Source of the DNA: UBA4416 sp963422675
GTDB taxonomy: Bacteria > Bacteroidota > Bacteroidia > B-17B0 > Aurantibacillaceae
Length of the DNA: 64,000 nucleotides
NCBI GenBank assembly: GCA_963422675.2
Contig: CAXVYS010000021.1
Location: 1-64,000 of the forward strand
Direction of reading: 5' to 3'
The notes under the pieces are model-generated. The model was not told the DNA's origin, made no database searches, and worked only from the letters and a program-made list of their open reading frames with translations. A program made the translations under genes and the position numbers. Shown here piece after piece: positions 6,597 through 16,267 of the stretch; the first letter of the stretch is position 1, and each line of letters starts with the position of its first letter.

Positions 6597-9047
6597 ATGA
6601 AAAAACTATTATTACTCTTTACATTATTATTAACTGCTTTTATTAGCAATGCTCAAACGAGTGAAAAACTGAAAATTGTAAATACCGTTTGCAAGCAATC
6701 AGATTTAATTTTCGAGGGCAAAATTATAGAAGCAGGGAAAGCCTTTAGAGGTGCTAACCAAGTTATTTATACGCCTTATTCGGTTGCTATTTCTAATACC
6801 ATTTTTGGCAATACAAGTTCTACAATTCAAATATTAATAGAGGGTGGTCAAATTGAGGAAAATGGTATGGGCTATGGTAGTTCTGCATCACACGGATTAA
6901 ATATTTCAATCGGCGTGAACTCAATTATATTTTGCTCCAAAACAGATGTTAGCGATATTTCCAACTCATATATGTTAGCTGAACAAGTTTGTTTTTCTGA
7001 TAAAAATGATGTTATCATAACAAACTATTTATCTGAACAATATAATGACATTAACGACCTTCTAAAAGATTTATCGACGGTCTTAAAAAAAGATGTGCCT
7101 CAAAAAAAAAGCGCATTTGCAAACGAAAAAAGAATAAATAATGTTGCTCAATATATAATTGATGTAAATAACTACAATACATTAATTTTAAAAAAACAAG
7201 AACAGTATTTATTAAATCAACACTCTAACAGCCTCAATAAAACATTAGCGCAAGATGTAACGTTACAAACTGCAAATGCTGTTATTACAGGAACTACAAT
7301 AAAATATTTGGAGTTTGACGTAAACATTAAGTCAAGTAATTCAGCTTCATACCTTGACAATATGCCAGTTTGGTTAACCTATAACACGGCGGTGTTTGGT
7401 ACAAATATAGTAGCCGGAGGAATGGTTACTATCACTAATGGGGCATCATTTAATAACACACAATATTTACCTGCCAATAATTATAAATCAGACCAAACAG
7501 CAAACACATTTGCATTTTCAGTTGGAACGGATTATAATTTGTCAAACCCTACAAGGGTAAATATTACTCCAACTTATAAATTATTAGCACACGTAAAAAT
7601 TCAAACTAGCTATTGTGGTAATGCAACCGCAAATCTTTCCAACGCATCAACCGCTTTGAATGCAGCATTTTACACAACAACTTCAACGGCAAGTTCATCA
7701 TCATTTCAATCTTATACGAGTTTATTATATAACGGAACCGCATCGGCTGCCATGACTTGCCCGATTAACGTATTTGATTTTAATACGCCAGTTAACGGTG
7801 GTAAAGGGGATATTCTTACAATACAAGGTGTAAGCTTTGGAACAACAAGAGGTAACGGTCAGGTTAAATTTAGAGATGCTAATAAAGCATTTTTTCCGTT
7901 TATTCAAAAGCTAGATGCTATTGATTATATCAGTTGGACAGATACGTTAATCAAAGTAAAATTACCGTCTTTAGTTCAAAATACTAACACAGGAGAAACA
8001 CCTGGTACTGGTCAATTTATTGTAAAAAATAATATCGGTGATTCTGCCGTTGGTTATTATAATTCCAGTTTCCAAACTTTTGAAGTACGTTACAGCGAAT
8101 ACCAAGAATACCATACTGCTAGTGCCAATAAATACAGGGTAAATCTTAAAAATGCAAATAATTTAGGGGGTTATACTTTAAGGTTAGATACAAGTATTTC
8201 AAACTATCCTAATAGAAAAGCTTGCGTTATTAAAGCAATAAAAGATTGGCGTTGTATAGCTGCTGCAAACATTGTATTAGGAAGCGATACAAACCTTTAT
8301 ACTGGAGCAAACGACGGTGTAACTACACTATTCTTTACTCCTACACTACCTGTTGGCGTTGTTGCAAATACAACATCACAAATTGAATTTTGTACAGTTG
8401 GTTCTGTTAATTATGCAATGAAAGATTTTGATATAAAAGTTTCAAGACAATTTAATTATTTATTTGACACTACTGCAACAACTACTTTACCCGCAGGAAT
8501 GTTTGACTTTTACGAAGTAGTTGTTCACGAAATTGGTCATGGTCTTTGTTTAAAACACGTGATAGATACAACACAGATTATGTATAGAACTACTAAACAA
8601 TCAACCACTTCAAATATCTCTGGCGCAAATAGAAGAAGATTACAACCATATTCGGGAGATGCTGACGGGGTATTGTATTCTGTAACAACAAGCCCAACTA
8701 ATATAACAGGGCAATGTACTAATTTTACAAGTATGCAAATATCAAATACTTCATGTAGTCAAGTTGGAATACATGAAACCATTAAAGCTAAATTTAATTT
8801 TTCTGCATATCCTAACCCTGTAACAACAGAAAAACTAAATTTAAAATTTGATGCTTCTGCAAATTCAAAAGTAAAAATAGTACTGTATGATACTTATGGC
8901 AGATTATTATATTCGGCTCCAATGGATAGCAAAATTTCAGAGCATAACGAAGTTAGTTTTGACATGAGTAATTTCGCATCAGGATTATACCTAATTAATT
9001 TAACGATTGACGGATATAATTTTACTCAAAAAATAGTAAAGTATTAA
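6597..9047 (+). CDS. T9SS-exported metzincin-like metalloprotease (cargo gene)
   Basis: An 816-residue protein with a signal peptide (residues 1-20, ending SNAQ). Near residue 643 it has HEIGHGLCLKH, which fits the zinc-binding HExxHxxxxxH pattern of metzincins; a following Met-turn-like 'QIMYR' is plausible. An IPT/TIG-like stretch lies near residues 395-490. The last 80 residues (YPNPVTTEKL ... GLYLINLTIDG ... KIVKY) are a type A T9SS sorting domain, so the protein should be secreted or anchored on the cell surface. It is expressed behind RNA-like element B and followed without a gap by an adhesin gene. As cargo in a temperate element it probably changes the lysogen's surface or nutrition. 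Confidence 0.8.
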   Translation: MKKLLLLFTLLLTAFISNAQTSEKLKIVNTVCKQSDLIFEGKIIEAGKAFRGANQVIYTPYSVAISNTIFGNTSSTIQILIEGGQIEENGMGYGSSASHGLNISIGVNSIIFCSKTDVSDISNSYMLAEQVCFSDKNDVIITNYLSEQYNDINDLLKDLSTVLKKDVPQKKSAFANEKRINNVAQYIIDVNNYNTLILKKQEQYLLNQHSNSLNKTLAQDVTLQTANAVITGTTIKYLEFDVNIKSSNSASYLDNMPVWLTYNTAVFGTNIVAGGMVTITNGASFNNTQYLPANNYKSDQTANTFAFSVGTDYNLSNPTRVNITPTYKLLAHVKIQTSYCGNATANLSNASTALNAAFYTTTSTASSSSFQSYTSLLYNGTASAAMTCPINVFDFNTPVNGGKGDILTIQGVSFGTTRGNGQVKFRDANKAFFPFIQKLDAIDYISWTDTLIKVKLPSLVQNTNTGETPGTGQFIVKNNIGDSAVGYYNSSFQTFEVRYSEYQEYHTASANKYRVNLKNANNLGGYTLRLDTSISNYPNRKACVIKAIKDWRCIAAANIVLGSDTNLYTGANDGVTTLFFTPTLPVGVVANTTSQIEFCTVGSVNYAMKDFDIKVSRQFNYLFDTTATTTLPAGMFDFYEVVVHEIGHGLCLKHVIDTTQIMYRTTKQSTTSNISGANRRRLQPYSGDADGVLYSVTTSPTNITGQCTNFTSMQISNTSCSQVGIHETIKAKFNFSAYPNPVTTEKLNLKFDASANSKVKIVLYDTYGRLLYSAPMDSKISEHNEVSFDMSNFASGLYLINLTIDGYNFTQKIVKY

Positions 9048-11684
9048 TTGAGGCTTAACAAACAAATAATCATTCAAATATTAGGACTGCTAATTTTCAT
9101 TAGCAGTCCTTTTTTACTTAAAGCTTCACATATTGTTGGAGGTAAAATAACTTACCGTTTCTTAGGTTCTAATAAGTATGAAATTAAATTAACAGTTTAC
9201 AGGGATTGCGCTGATATTGTAGATTTTGATAATCCTGCACCAATAACAATTTTTGATAATACAACAAATGCAATAATTTCTAATCATCAATTAGGCTTAT
9301 ATCATAGAGATACAATACACCCAAATAACCCTGATCCTTGTTTTATACCTCCGGCAGGTATTTGTGTTGAAGAGGGATATTATTTAGATACGGTTTTATT
9401 ACCTGCCAACGTAAGTGGTTATACAGCTACATACCAAAGGTGTTGTCATAACAGCTCAATTTTAAATATCATTACACCGAGTTTTAACGGCACAACAATA
9501 ACAACAAACATTCCACCACAAATAAATAATTCAGCAATTTTTTTAAATTTTCCTCCTATTTATGTATGTGTGAACGATACATTTAATTATTCTTTTGCTT
9601 CAACAGATATTGACGGGGATAGTTTGGTCTATCAAATGTGTACACCGTTATCAGGCATTACAACATTTAGCGGACAACCTAACCCATCATACCCTCCACC
9701 ATACGCGCCAATTACTTGGTCTAATAGCTTTTCTGCTACAAACCCCATAACAACAAGTAGCGGAGTAAATTTTAACTCTAATACAGGGGCAATAAGTTTT
9801 ATTCCTACTATTCAGGGACAATATGCAGTTGGTATTTGTGCATTGGAATACCGTAATGGAATCCTATTGAATACAAATCGCTTAGAGGTTCAATTTAATG
9901 TTGTCCCTTGTTATTTAGTTTCCAGTATTCCAACAGCCACAAATTTATGTGTAGGCTTAAATATTCATTTTCAAAATGGAAGTACAAACGCTACATCTTA
10001 TCATTGGGATTTTGGAGAAACCTCAATACTTTCCGACACATCTAATATATCAACGCCAAATTATTCATATTCTACATTTGGCACTTACACAGTTTCTTTA
10101 GTGGCAATTAATACAAGTTATGGCTCGTGTAAAGACACAACAATTAAAGTAATACACGTAAATCCTTTATTGGCTCCTACAATTCAGCCTAATTATTTGG
10201 AATGTTACAAAAACAATAATGTTAATTTAAACGTCAATGGCTTTTATGATAATTCTGCTACATTCAATTGGAGTTTAGGCAACAATGCTACCCCTGTTAA
10301 TCCAACAACAAGCAATCCAATTATTCACTTTGATACAATCACACAAAATATTTCCGTTATAGTTTCACAATTTGGATGTTCTGATACTTTAAATAGTGTA
10401 GTAGATTTTATAAATCCAATTCCTGCCATACCTACAAGTACACTTAATTGTAATGGCGCTAATTTGACATTCCATAATCAAAGCACCAATGCAACAAATG
10501 TATTTTGGGATTTTGGTGTTACGACATTAACAACTGACACATCAAGCCAAAATAATCCAAATTACATTTATCCTATGTACGGTATCTATACAATAACTTT
10601 AATTGCATACAATGGTACTTGTTCTGATACAGTAACTACACAAATAAGCGTTAATGATACACTTACTTTAAATCCAATCAACGTGGTTGAAACTCAATGT
10701 ATAAAAAACAATTCATTTAATTTTTTTGCAAATGGAAGTTATAGTACAAGTGCCTCTTTTTATTGGCTATTTTATGGTTCATCCAATACAACAACCTTAA
10801 CAATTGAAAACCCTACTAACGTAACATATACTTTAACAGGGAATCATTTAATAAATTTGATGGTATCAGAGAATGGCTGTTCTGCATTTAGGCAACAAGT
10901 AATAAAAATTTTACCTAGCCCTAGTGCAAATTTTGTAGCTTCTGATACAGCAGGATGCCAACCGTTAAAAATTAGTTTCACAAATCAATCAACATCAAAT
11001 ATTCCTTACGTAGTTTCTTGGAAAATTGAAAATAATTTGTTCAATAAAAATGATACAAATTATATATTCAACAATAGTGGCTTATATTCAATTTATCAAA
11101 TTGTAAACGATACAAATAATTGTACCGATACTTTAAAAAAACTAAACTATATTAATGTTTTTCCTAAGCCAAAAGCATTGGCAATTGTAAGCCCAAAAAT
11201 AGAAAGCATTTTAACTCCTAATATTGATTTTATTGATAGCACCCTAAATAGTCATACAACATATTTTAATTACGGAGATAATACAACGTCAACCCAAAAA
11301 ACAAACAGTCATATTTATTCGGAAATAGGCAACTATGATTATCAATTAATTGTTGTAAATAATTTTGGTTGTACAGATACAGTTAACGGCATTGTAATTA
11401 TAGAGCCTTATAACGCCTTATTTATTCCAAATTCATTTACTCCAAACAATGACGATTTAAACGATACGTTTAAGCCTATCATACCATATTGTAAAACAGC
11501 TTCAATGCAAATCTATGACCGTTGGGGTGCTTTAGTTTACAAAACAAATGATATTCAAAATGGATGGGATGGAACGTATAAAAACGCTCATTTGCCTAAT
11601 GATGTTTATGTTTACAAAATAACAGTTGAGTATTTAGATAACACAATAAAAAACAAAAATGGTACTGTTACATTAATTCGATAA
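9048..11684 (+). CDS. PKD-domain surface protein with CHU_C (gliding-type) C-terminus
   Basis: An 878-residue protein. The start is a TTG directly after the preceding TAA, in the same frame; the first 25 residues form a signal peptide ending before SHIVGG, the N-terminus typical of this Bacteroidota surface family. At least three PKD-like domains follow (HWDFGE..., FWDFGV..., FNYGDN...). The last 90 residues (IPNSFTPNNDDLND ... YDRWGALVY ... GWDGTYKN ... GTVTLIR) are a CHU_C domain, exported by T9SS. It is probably a cell-surface adhesin. No ATG start is near, so translation is probably coupled to the protease gene by reinitiation at TAA-TTG. Confidence 0.8.
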   Translation: MRLNKQIIIQILGLLIFISSPFLLKASHIVGGKITYRFLGSNKYEIKLTVYRDCADIVDFDNPAPITIFDNTTNAIISNHQLGLYHRDTIHPNNPDPCFIPPAGICVEEGYYLDTVLLPANVSGYTATYQRCCHNSSILNIITPSFNGTTITTNIPPQINNSAIFLNFPPIYVCVNDTFNYSFASTDIDGDSLVYQMCTPLSGITTFSGQPNPSYPPPYAPITWSNSFSATNPITTSSGVNFNSNTGAISFIPTIQGQYAVGICALEYRNGILLNTNRLEVQFNVVPCYLVSSIPTATNLCVGLNIHFQNGSTNATSYHWDFGETSILSDTSNISTPNYSYSTFGTYTVSLVAINTSYGSCKDTTIKVIHVNPLLAPTIQPNYLECYKNNNVNLNVNGFYDNSATFNWSLGNNATPVNPTTSNPIIHFDTITQNISVIVSQFGCSDTLNSVVDFINPIPAIPTSTLNCNGANLTFHNQSTNATNVFWDFGVTTLTTDTSSQNNPNYIYPMYGIYTITLIAYNGTCSDTVTTQISVNDTLTLNPINVVETQCIKNNSFNFFANGSYSTSASFYWLFYGSSNTTTLTIENPTNVTYTLTGNHLINLMVSENGCSAFRQQVIKILPSPSANFVASDTAGCQPLKISFTNQSTSNIPYVVSWKIENNLFNKNDTNYIFNNSGLYSIYQIVNDTNNCTDTLKKLNYINVFPKPKALAIVSPKIESILTPNIDFIDSTLNSHTTYFNYGDNTTSTQKTNSHIYSEIGNYDYQLIVVNNFGCTDTVNGIVIIEPYNALFIPNSFTPNNDDLNDTFKPIIPYCKTASMQIYDRWGALVYKTNDIQNGWDGTYKNAHLPNDVYVYKITVEYLDNTIKNKNGTVTLIR

Positions 11685-11706
11685 TAAATAACTAAAAAAA
11701 ACAAAT

Positions 11707-12165
11707 ATGGAATATTCAATTGAACTAAGATTTGAAGATAAAAATTACAATGCAGTAATTCATTTTTTTTCTACTTTCACAGCTAATGACGACAACGAAG
11801 CTGAGTTGTTTTGCACCGAAATTAAAGCAGGACTTTTAAGGCAAGGTGTTCAGGTTTTTCAATTAACCAACCTTAGAATAGGCGATAATCCTATTTTAAA
11901 AGAAAGAATGTATGAGTATCATAATTTCTTTTTAACAAGGGCAACAGCATCAATTAAGATAGACCAATTTTACGTAGAAAATCCTGACCAAAAAAAATCT
12001 TTATATGAAAATTTAACCGAGAAACTTTTTAGTGGCGAAGATTCAACTGCAAATATTGGACGTAAATTTGACATACCCGTTCGTGTTCTGGATAAAGATA
12101 CAAGAAACCCAATAGCAGGTGAGTTCTACTATTTTTTTATAGAACATTTAATACCGAAGACTTAA
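11707..12165 (+). CDS. Hypothetical 152-residue protein
   Basis: A soluble alpha/beta protein with charged strands and a final hydrophobic segment (EFYYFFIEHLIP). It starts 22 bp after the adhesin gene and is followed by a strong terminator, so it closes the cargo operon. No signal peptide or recognised domain. A cytoplasmic partner of the two exported proteins or an element gene of unknown role. Confidence 0.6.
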   Translation: MEYSIELRFEDKNYNAVIHFFSTFTANDDNEAELFCTEIKAGLLRQGVQVFQLTNLRIGDNPILKERMYEYHNFFLTRATASIKIDQFYVENPDQKKSLYENLTEKLFSGEDSTANIGRKFDIPVRVLDKDTRNPIAGEFYYFFIEHLIPKT

Positions 12166-12192
12166 TAAAAACAAATTATATGCTCACAAAAA

Positions 12193-12218
12193 AGCCACTC
12201 AATTTGAGTGGCTTTTTT
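12193..12218 (+). terminator. Rho-independent terminator of the cargo operon
   Basis: Stem agccactc/gagtggct with aattt loop and seven T. A-run on the other side means it may also stop the minus-strand gene at 12245. Confidence 0.9.
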
Positions 12219-12244
12219 TGTTTATGATTATATGGTAAATAATA

Positions 12245-12685
12245 TTAAACCGTTTCAAACCTTTTAATATCTCTTAACGATTTTACCATTTCAGAAATAA
12301 GAGAAATTCTATCTATGTCAATACATTTATCTTTAGCCATAAATCGTATAGACTGTATCATGTTTTGCAATTCTATAAGAGTTAAAGGCACAAGCCCATC
12401 AGATTTAACACGCTTCTTTTCTAAAATGTTGATTAATGTATCTACATTATTCACTTGCTCAATGTCTAAAAAATGGCAAATGTTTTTTAAATAATCTTCG
12501 CTTAATACATCGTTATCATTTAATTGATGAACAAGGTTCATAACGTAAGAATGAATTGATTGAAAACTTGTTTGATGATGTGTCATATAATTATCAAAGT
12601 CTTTTTCATCAATACTTTGTAGCATTAATTGTATGTAATTAATGTTTTCTAAAATAAATGTTTCAATTGTTTTTTTCATAGTCAT
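12245..12685 (-). CDS. Hypothetical 146-residue helical protein
   Basis: An almost wholly alpha-helical, acidic protein without signal peptide or TM segment; an alternative start two codons in (MKK) is equally likely. It is the second of two minus-strand genes and lies 10 bp after the HTH gene upstream, so they form an operon facing away from the late genes. It may regulate late expression with its neighbour. No family recognised. Confidence 0.55.
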   Translation of the reverse strand: MTMKKTIETFILENINYIQLMLQSIDEKDFDNYMTHHQTSFQSIHSYVMNLVHQLNDNDVLSEDYLKNICHFLDIEQVNNVDTLINILEKKRVKSDGLVPLTLIELQNMIQSIRFMAKDKCIDIDRISLISEMVKSLRDIKRFETV

Positions 12686-12695
12686 ATTTTATTTA

Positions 12696-12911
12696 TTAAA
12701 ATTCCATTTCCATTTGGTCAGGGTTATACACAAACATAGTGTCAAAAAACTTTACTTGTGAGGGAGAAAATTTGCGTTGTTTATCAACGTACATAGGGAT
12801 TTTATCTTTTATTTTTTCAATCCAAACATTAAAAGTATCTAAGCAAATATTATATCGTTCTGCTAATTCAGATTTATATCTAAAATGTAATTTCTGATTG
12901 TTTTTGCTCAT
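12696..12911 (-). CDS. Small HTH DNA-binding protein
   Basis: 71 residues from the preferred ATG at 12911 (an upstream in-frame start would add six). Residues about 12-35 (SELAERYNICLDTFNVWIEKI) form a helix-turn-helix of the MerR/Fis-like kind: helix 'ELAERY', turn 'NI', recognition helix 'CLDTFNVWI'. It is divergent from the late operon across a 150-bp gap that holds an inverted repeat, so it is a candidate late-gene regulator. Confidence 0.6.
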   Translation of the reverse strand: MSKNNQKLHFRYKSELAERYNICLDTFNVWIEKIKDKIPMYVDKQRKFSPSQVKFFDTMFVYNPDQMEMEF

Positions 12912-12976
12912 AAAAAAGTGCTTTATCAAATGTACACCATATCAGTTTAAAATAAAAGTCATTTTGTCCATTTATG

Positions 12977-12990
12977 TCGGAAATGTCCGA
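12977..12990. promoter_or_regulatory. Inverted repeat between divergent HTH gene and late operon
   Basis: tcgga-aatg-tccga is a perfect 5-bp inverted repeat within atgtcggaaatgtccgat; further tgtcc/tgtcgg half-sites lie at 12965 and 13023. A plausible operator for the neighbouring HTH protein. No clear TAnnTTTG box was found with it. Confidence 0.4.
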
Positions 12991-13060
12991 TTAGAAAGGG
13001 TTAAGTCAGATGCAACGTTTTTTGTCGGTACACCTTTGTATCGTAAAAAATAACAACGAT

Positions 13061-13279
13061 ATGACTTTTGAAAACATTGCATCTCTGGGACTTGGTTTAG
13101 TAGCCATTAATGTCAAAACGCCATTAGATAGTTTATATACTACTATTCCGATTCAAAGCTTATTTACCTCACAAGACTTACATGAAATTTCAATCTCTGT
13201 TATCAAGCTTGTATTAGCCTGTGTAATTCCTTTTTGTATCAACAAATTATTTCGTAACAAAAAAACATCTACAAAATAG
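13061..13279 (+). CDS. Small membrane protein, first gene of the late operon
   Basis: 72 residues from ATG 13061, preferred over an upstream in-frame ATG at 13010 because it follows the AT-rich leader and gives a compact protein. One hydrophobic segment at about residues 43-60 (VIKLVLACVIPFCI) followed by a basic tail (NKLFRNKKTSTK). It precedes the next gene by 2 bp. It may be a virion membrane protein or an assembly factor. Confidence 0.55.
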   Translation: MTFENIASLGLGLVAINVKTPLDSLYTTIPIQSLFTSQDLHEISISVIKLVLACVIPFCINKLFRNKKTSTK

Positions 13280-13281
13280 TA

Positions 13282-13869
13282 ATGGCAAACATTGGTAAAA
13301 TAGTAGGAATTACAACGCTTGTAGGATTGCTGTTTGGCGGTGCTTATAAAGGCTATTCATTTTATAACAAAGTAAAACAAGCAACAGGCAACGTCAATTT
13401 TTCTATATCATTTTTAAGAGTACATGGCTTAGTTGGCAATAAAGGGATTGAGCAATTATTAAACCCTATTATTCGCATCCTATTTAATTTGAACGTTAAA
13501 AACTTTTCGGGTTTTGATATAGATGTAAAAAAGATTCGTGTACGTGTAGAAGCCCAAACAACAAGTAACAGCACATGGAATATGATTGGCTCTACTAATG
13601 TTTATATCAATTTGACAGTTAAGGACGGCACAGAAAAAAATCAAGAACTCTATTTTGATTTTAAAGGCTTCGCAACAATTACTTCACTCACTAATAAAAA
13701 GAATCGACACCGTATTGTAATGACTTACGAATACAAAGGGCAATCATTAGACTATACAAGCGATGTCGATATAGTTACTCCAATCACTACATACTGGAAG
13801 AAAATTAAAAGCGGTGTTAATTCATTAAAAGGTATTGCCTCATTCGGCAACCTACAAACAGCATTATAA
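13282..13869 (+). CDS. Membrane-anchored protein with LEA-like beta domain
   Basis: 195 residues: a TM segment at about residues 5-25, then a beta-rich region (NVKNFSGFDIDVKKIRVRVE ... GSTNVYINLTVKDG) that resembles late-embryogenesis-abundant (LEA14/WHy) domains. Near the C-terminus is SLKGIASFG, one of several L-x-G-hydrophobic motifs found across the late proteins. The stop overlaps the next ATG (TAATG). Candidate structural protein of an internal or outer membrane. Confidence 0.55.
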   Translation: MANIGKIVGITTLVGLLFGGAYKGYSFYNKVKQATGNVNFSISFLRVHGLVGNKGIEQLLNPIIRILFNLNVKNFSGFDIDVKKIRVRVEAQTTSNSTWNMIGSTNVYINLTVKDGTEKNQELYFDFKGFATITSLTNKKNRHRIVMTYEYKGQSLDYTSDVDIVTPITTYWKKIKSGVNSLKGIASFGNLQTAL

Positions 13870-16070
13870 TGGCTTGGGAAAGTTTACATACAGATAAAGA
13901 AATTTCGTTAGCCCATTTAGGTATTACAGCTACACACGAACGCCGTATTAAATCGGGTAAAGAGTACGAACAATATTTCGATGCACCCACCGGAGAAAAC
14001 GAGCGTATTAAAGATAATGCTACCGTACACGACACTTTAGAGTTTGTAGGTGTGCTAGTTAATAAAACGTTGGCCGATACAACAAAAATCGCTCAAGTAT
14101 TAAAACGTACAACATTAGAAGCAACTTGTAAAAGCATCTTTGATTTTTTCTACCAACACTATCAATACAAGTTAGATGAATACGGCGTTGAGCAAGTAAG
14201 AAGACCTACAAGAGCATGGTCGGATAGAAAAACAGGTATTGACTGCGATTGTTTTTCTGCAAGCGTTTCATCAGTACTAACAAATTTGGGAATTGCACAC
14301 CATTTAAAAATTATAGCAATTAATGGGCGCGAAAACTTCCAACACATTTATGTGGTAGTAGAAAAACGAAGTGGCTTAGATATTAATTCTCGTGCTAACT
14401 ATTGGGTTATAGACCCTGTACTAAATTCTTTTGATGAAGAAGCACCAAAAATAACCAAAACCAAATATTTAAAAATGAATGGAATCCCATTAGAACAGCT
14501 AAACGGCATAAATGACGTTGCTGGATTAGGAAATGAATTTGAAGGCGTAGAAAATGAGTTGAGCGGATTAAGCGATGAATCTGTGGGGCGTGTATTTCAT
14601 AAGAAATTACACCAACACGTTAAAAACACTCGTTGTCATTGCCAAAATAATCCGCAAAAATATGCTCATTTATACAAGCCCGATGTATTGGTAAAACAAT
14701 TACAAAAACTAGAGGGCGCATTGGCAGGTGGCAATGAAGCCTATTTAGACGGTGTATTAGAAGAGTTATCGAATAAAGAACACGAGGCAGTACACGGGCA
14801 TTTACAAGGCGTATATGATGCCATGCACGGACATGATGACTATTTGTATGGTCAGATGTATGGCGACCTTGACGATAAAATGTTAGGGGCTGTTTTAGGA
14901 TTAGGGCGCAAAGGTCGTTCATCCAAAAAAATGAATAATGCCAAGCATGGTAAACGTGGCTTTTTTACAAAAATAAAAAATGCTCGTAAAGGCTTTAAAA
15001 ATGGAAAGTTCAAAGGAAAAATAAAAGGAGCATTTAAAAAAGTAGTTCGTTTTATTAAGAAAACAAACCCATTGGCTATGGCTATACGTGGTGGTTTCTT
15101 AATGGCAATGCGTACCAACTTTTTAAAGATGGGCGAAAAAATTTACTGGGGTTTCCAAACAAAAGAATTTGCATTGAGCAAAGGCATTAAATCCGATTAC
15201 TACGATGCTTGTATAGTTTCTAAAAATAAAATGCTGAAAGTATTTGTAGATAGATTGGGAGGTAATGAAAGTGCCATTAAAAAAGCTGTTATGAACGGTA
15301 GAGCTGCAAAAAAAGTAGCCAAGCAATTAAAGGCAAAGGGAATGAGTGGAACAACGGAAGAATTATTTGGCTTGGGTGGTTTAGGTTCAGCAGCAGCGGC
15401 AGGAGCATCTATAACAGCAGCTATGGCAGTATTAGCCCCTATCATTAAAATGATGAAAGGATTATTCAAAGGTAAAAAATCAGGTTTAGAGAAAAACGAA
15501 AACGGAACGGAAAGCGAAGCAGGAAGCGACAACGCATCCGATGCGATGTCGGAAACAGAAAGCGAAGCACGAAGCCCCTCAAATACCACAGTTGATAATG
15601 ATGGTAGTGTAGAATCAGCCGACAAAGCCAATGATGAACCGCCGTCAGATGATGAGGACGGATTAAAAAAAAAAGTAGGGACTAACGGAAATAGTGGCGG
15701 TGGTGCAAATGCTAAGGACGGTTCAGATCCCGACGAAAAAGCCGGAGCATCCACCGCCAAAGAAAAAGACCAGGACACAACGGCAGATGAAAATGATACC
15801 TCTAAACCTGCATCAAAAAGTAACGCAGGGTTAATGCTTGGTGTAGGTGCAGTAGCCTTAATCGCTTTGGGTTTAATGGCATCCTCTAAAAAAAATGACA
15901 CTACTCATAAACCCGTTTTAAATGGTGTTGATGATGGGTTAGAGGGATTTAGTTCTAAGCGAGAATCGAAAGCACTCAGGGAAAAACTTGCTAAACAGGA
16001 CATTTTAATGCCACACGGTTATGAAGTTAAGAAACGAAAAAAGAAAAAATTTAAAACTATTAAAATTTAA
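13869..16070 (+). CDS. Large late protein with N-terminal transglutaminase/papain-like domain
   Basis: 733 residues. Residues about 70-200 resemble the transglutaminase-like cysteine peptidase fold: TGIDCDCFS around residue 121 (candidate catalytic Cys), ENFQHIYVVV near 155 (His) and YWVIDPVLN near 180 (Asp). Then come a strongly basic Lys/Gly tract (about 340-395), an Ala-rich hydrophobic segment (about 500-525), a long acidic Ser/Glu/Asp low-complexity linker (about 545-650), a TM segment (LMLGVGAVALIALGLMA, about 655-672) and a basic tail. L-x-G-hydrophobic motifs lie at about 210, 226 and 684. It may be a virion protein and the maturation protease; that role is inferred. Confidence 0.6.
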   Translation: MAWESLHTDKEISLAHLGITATHERRIKSGKEYEQYFDAPTGENERIKDNATVHDTLEFVGVLVNKTLADTTKIAQVLKRTTLEATCKSIFDFFYQHYQYKLDEYGVEQVRRPTRAWSDRKTGIDCDCFSASVSSVLTNLGIAHHLKIIAINGRENFQHIYVVVEKRSGLDINSRANYWVIDPVLNSFDEEAPKITKTKYLKMNGIPLEQLNGINDVAGLGNEFEGVENELSGLSDESVGRVFHKKLHQHVKNTRCHCQNNPQKYAHLYKPDVLVKQLQKLEGALAGGNEAYLDGVLEELSNKEHEAVHGHLQGVYDAMHGHDDYLYGQMYGDLDDKMLGAVLGLGRKGRSSKKMNNAKHGKRGFFTKIKNARKGFKNGKFKGKIKGAFKKVVRFIKKTNPLAMAIRGGFLMAMRTNFLKMGEKIYWGFQTKEFALSKGIKSDYYDACIVSKNKMLKVFVDRLGGNESAIKKAVMNGRAAKKVAKQLKAKGMSGTTEELFGLGGLGSAAAAGASITAAMAVLAPIIKMMKGLFKGKKSGLEKNENGTESEAGSDNASDAMSETESEARSPSNTTVDNDGSVESADKANDEPPSDDEDGLKKKVGTNGNSGGGANAKDGSDPDEKAGASTAKEKDQDTTADENDTSKPASKSNAGLMLGVGAVALIALGLMASSKKNDTTHKPVLNGVDDGLEGFSSKRESKALREKLAKQDILMPHGYEVKKRKKKKFKTIKI

Positions 16071-16074
16071 AGCA

Positions 16075-16233
16075 ATGAATTTTCACACTATACATAAAGG
16101 GTTACAGAGATTGAAACACAGTAATACAATAACAGTAGTTGCACCAATAAAAAAGAAGCCTACTAAAAAAGTAACTGAAAAAAAACAGCCTGTTATAAAA
16201 GCCATTACCAAAAAGAAAACTACTAAAAAGTAG
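16075..16233 (+). CDS. Very basic small protein, candidate DNA-condensing virion peptide
   Basis: 52 residues from ATG 16075, with about 16 lysines and a PTKK/ITKKKTTKK tail. It starts 4 bp after the preceding stop. An upstream in-frame start at 16021 would overlap the 733-residue protein and is less likely. Small Lys-rich proteins package DNA in several tailless viruses; this parallel is an inference. Confidence 0.5.
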   Translation: MNFHTIHKGLQRLKHSNTITVVAPIKKKPTKKVTEKKQPVIKAITKKKTTKK

Positions 16234-16267
16234 AACACATATACAATCAATAATTAAAAAAATAAAA

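Noticed and set aside
15200..15901. 233-residue minus-strand reading frame inside the 733-residue late gene
   Set aside because: A Ser/Pro/Ala-rich shadow caused by the acidic low-complexity tract of the real gene on the plus strand.
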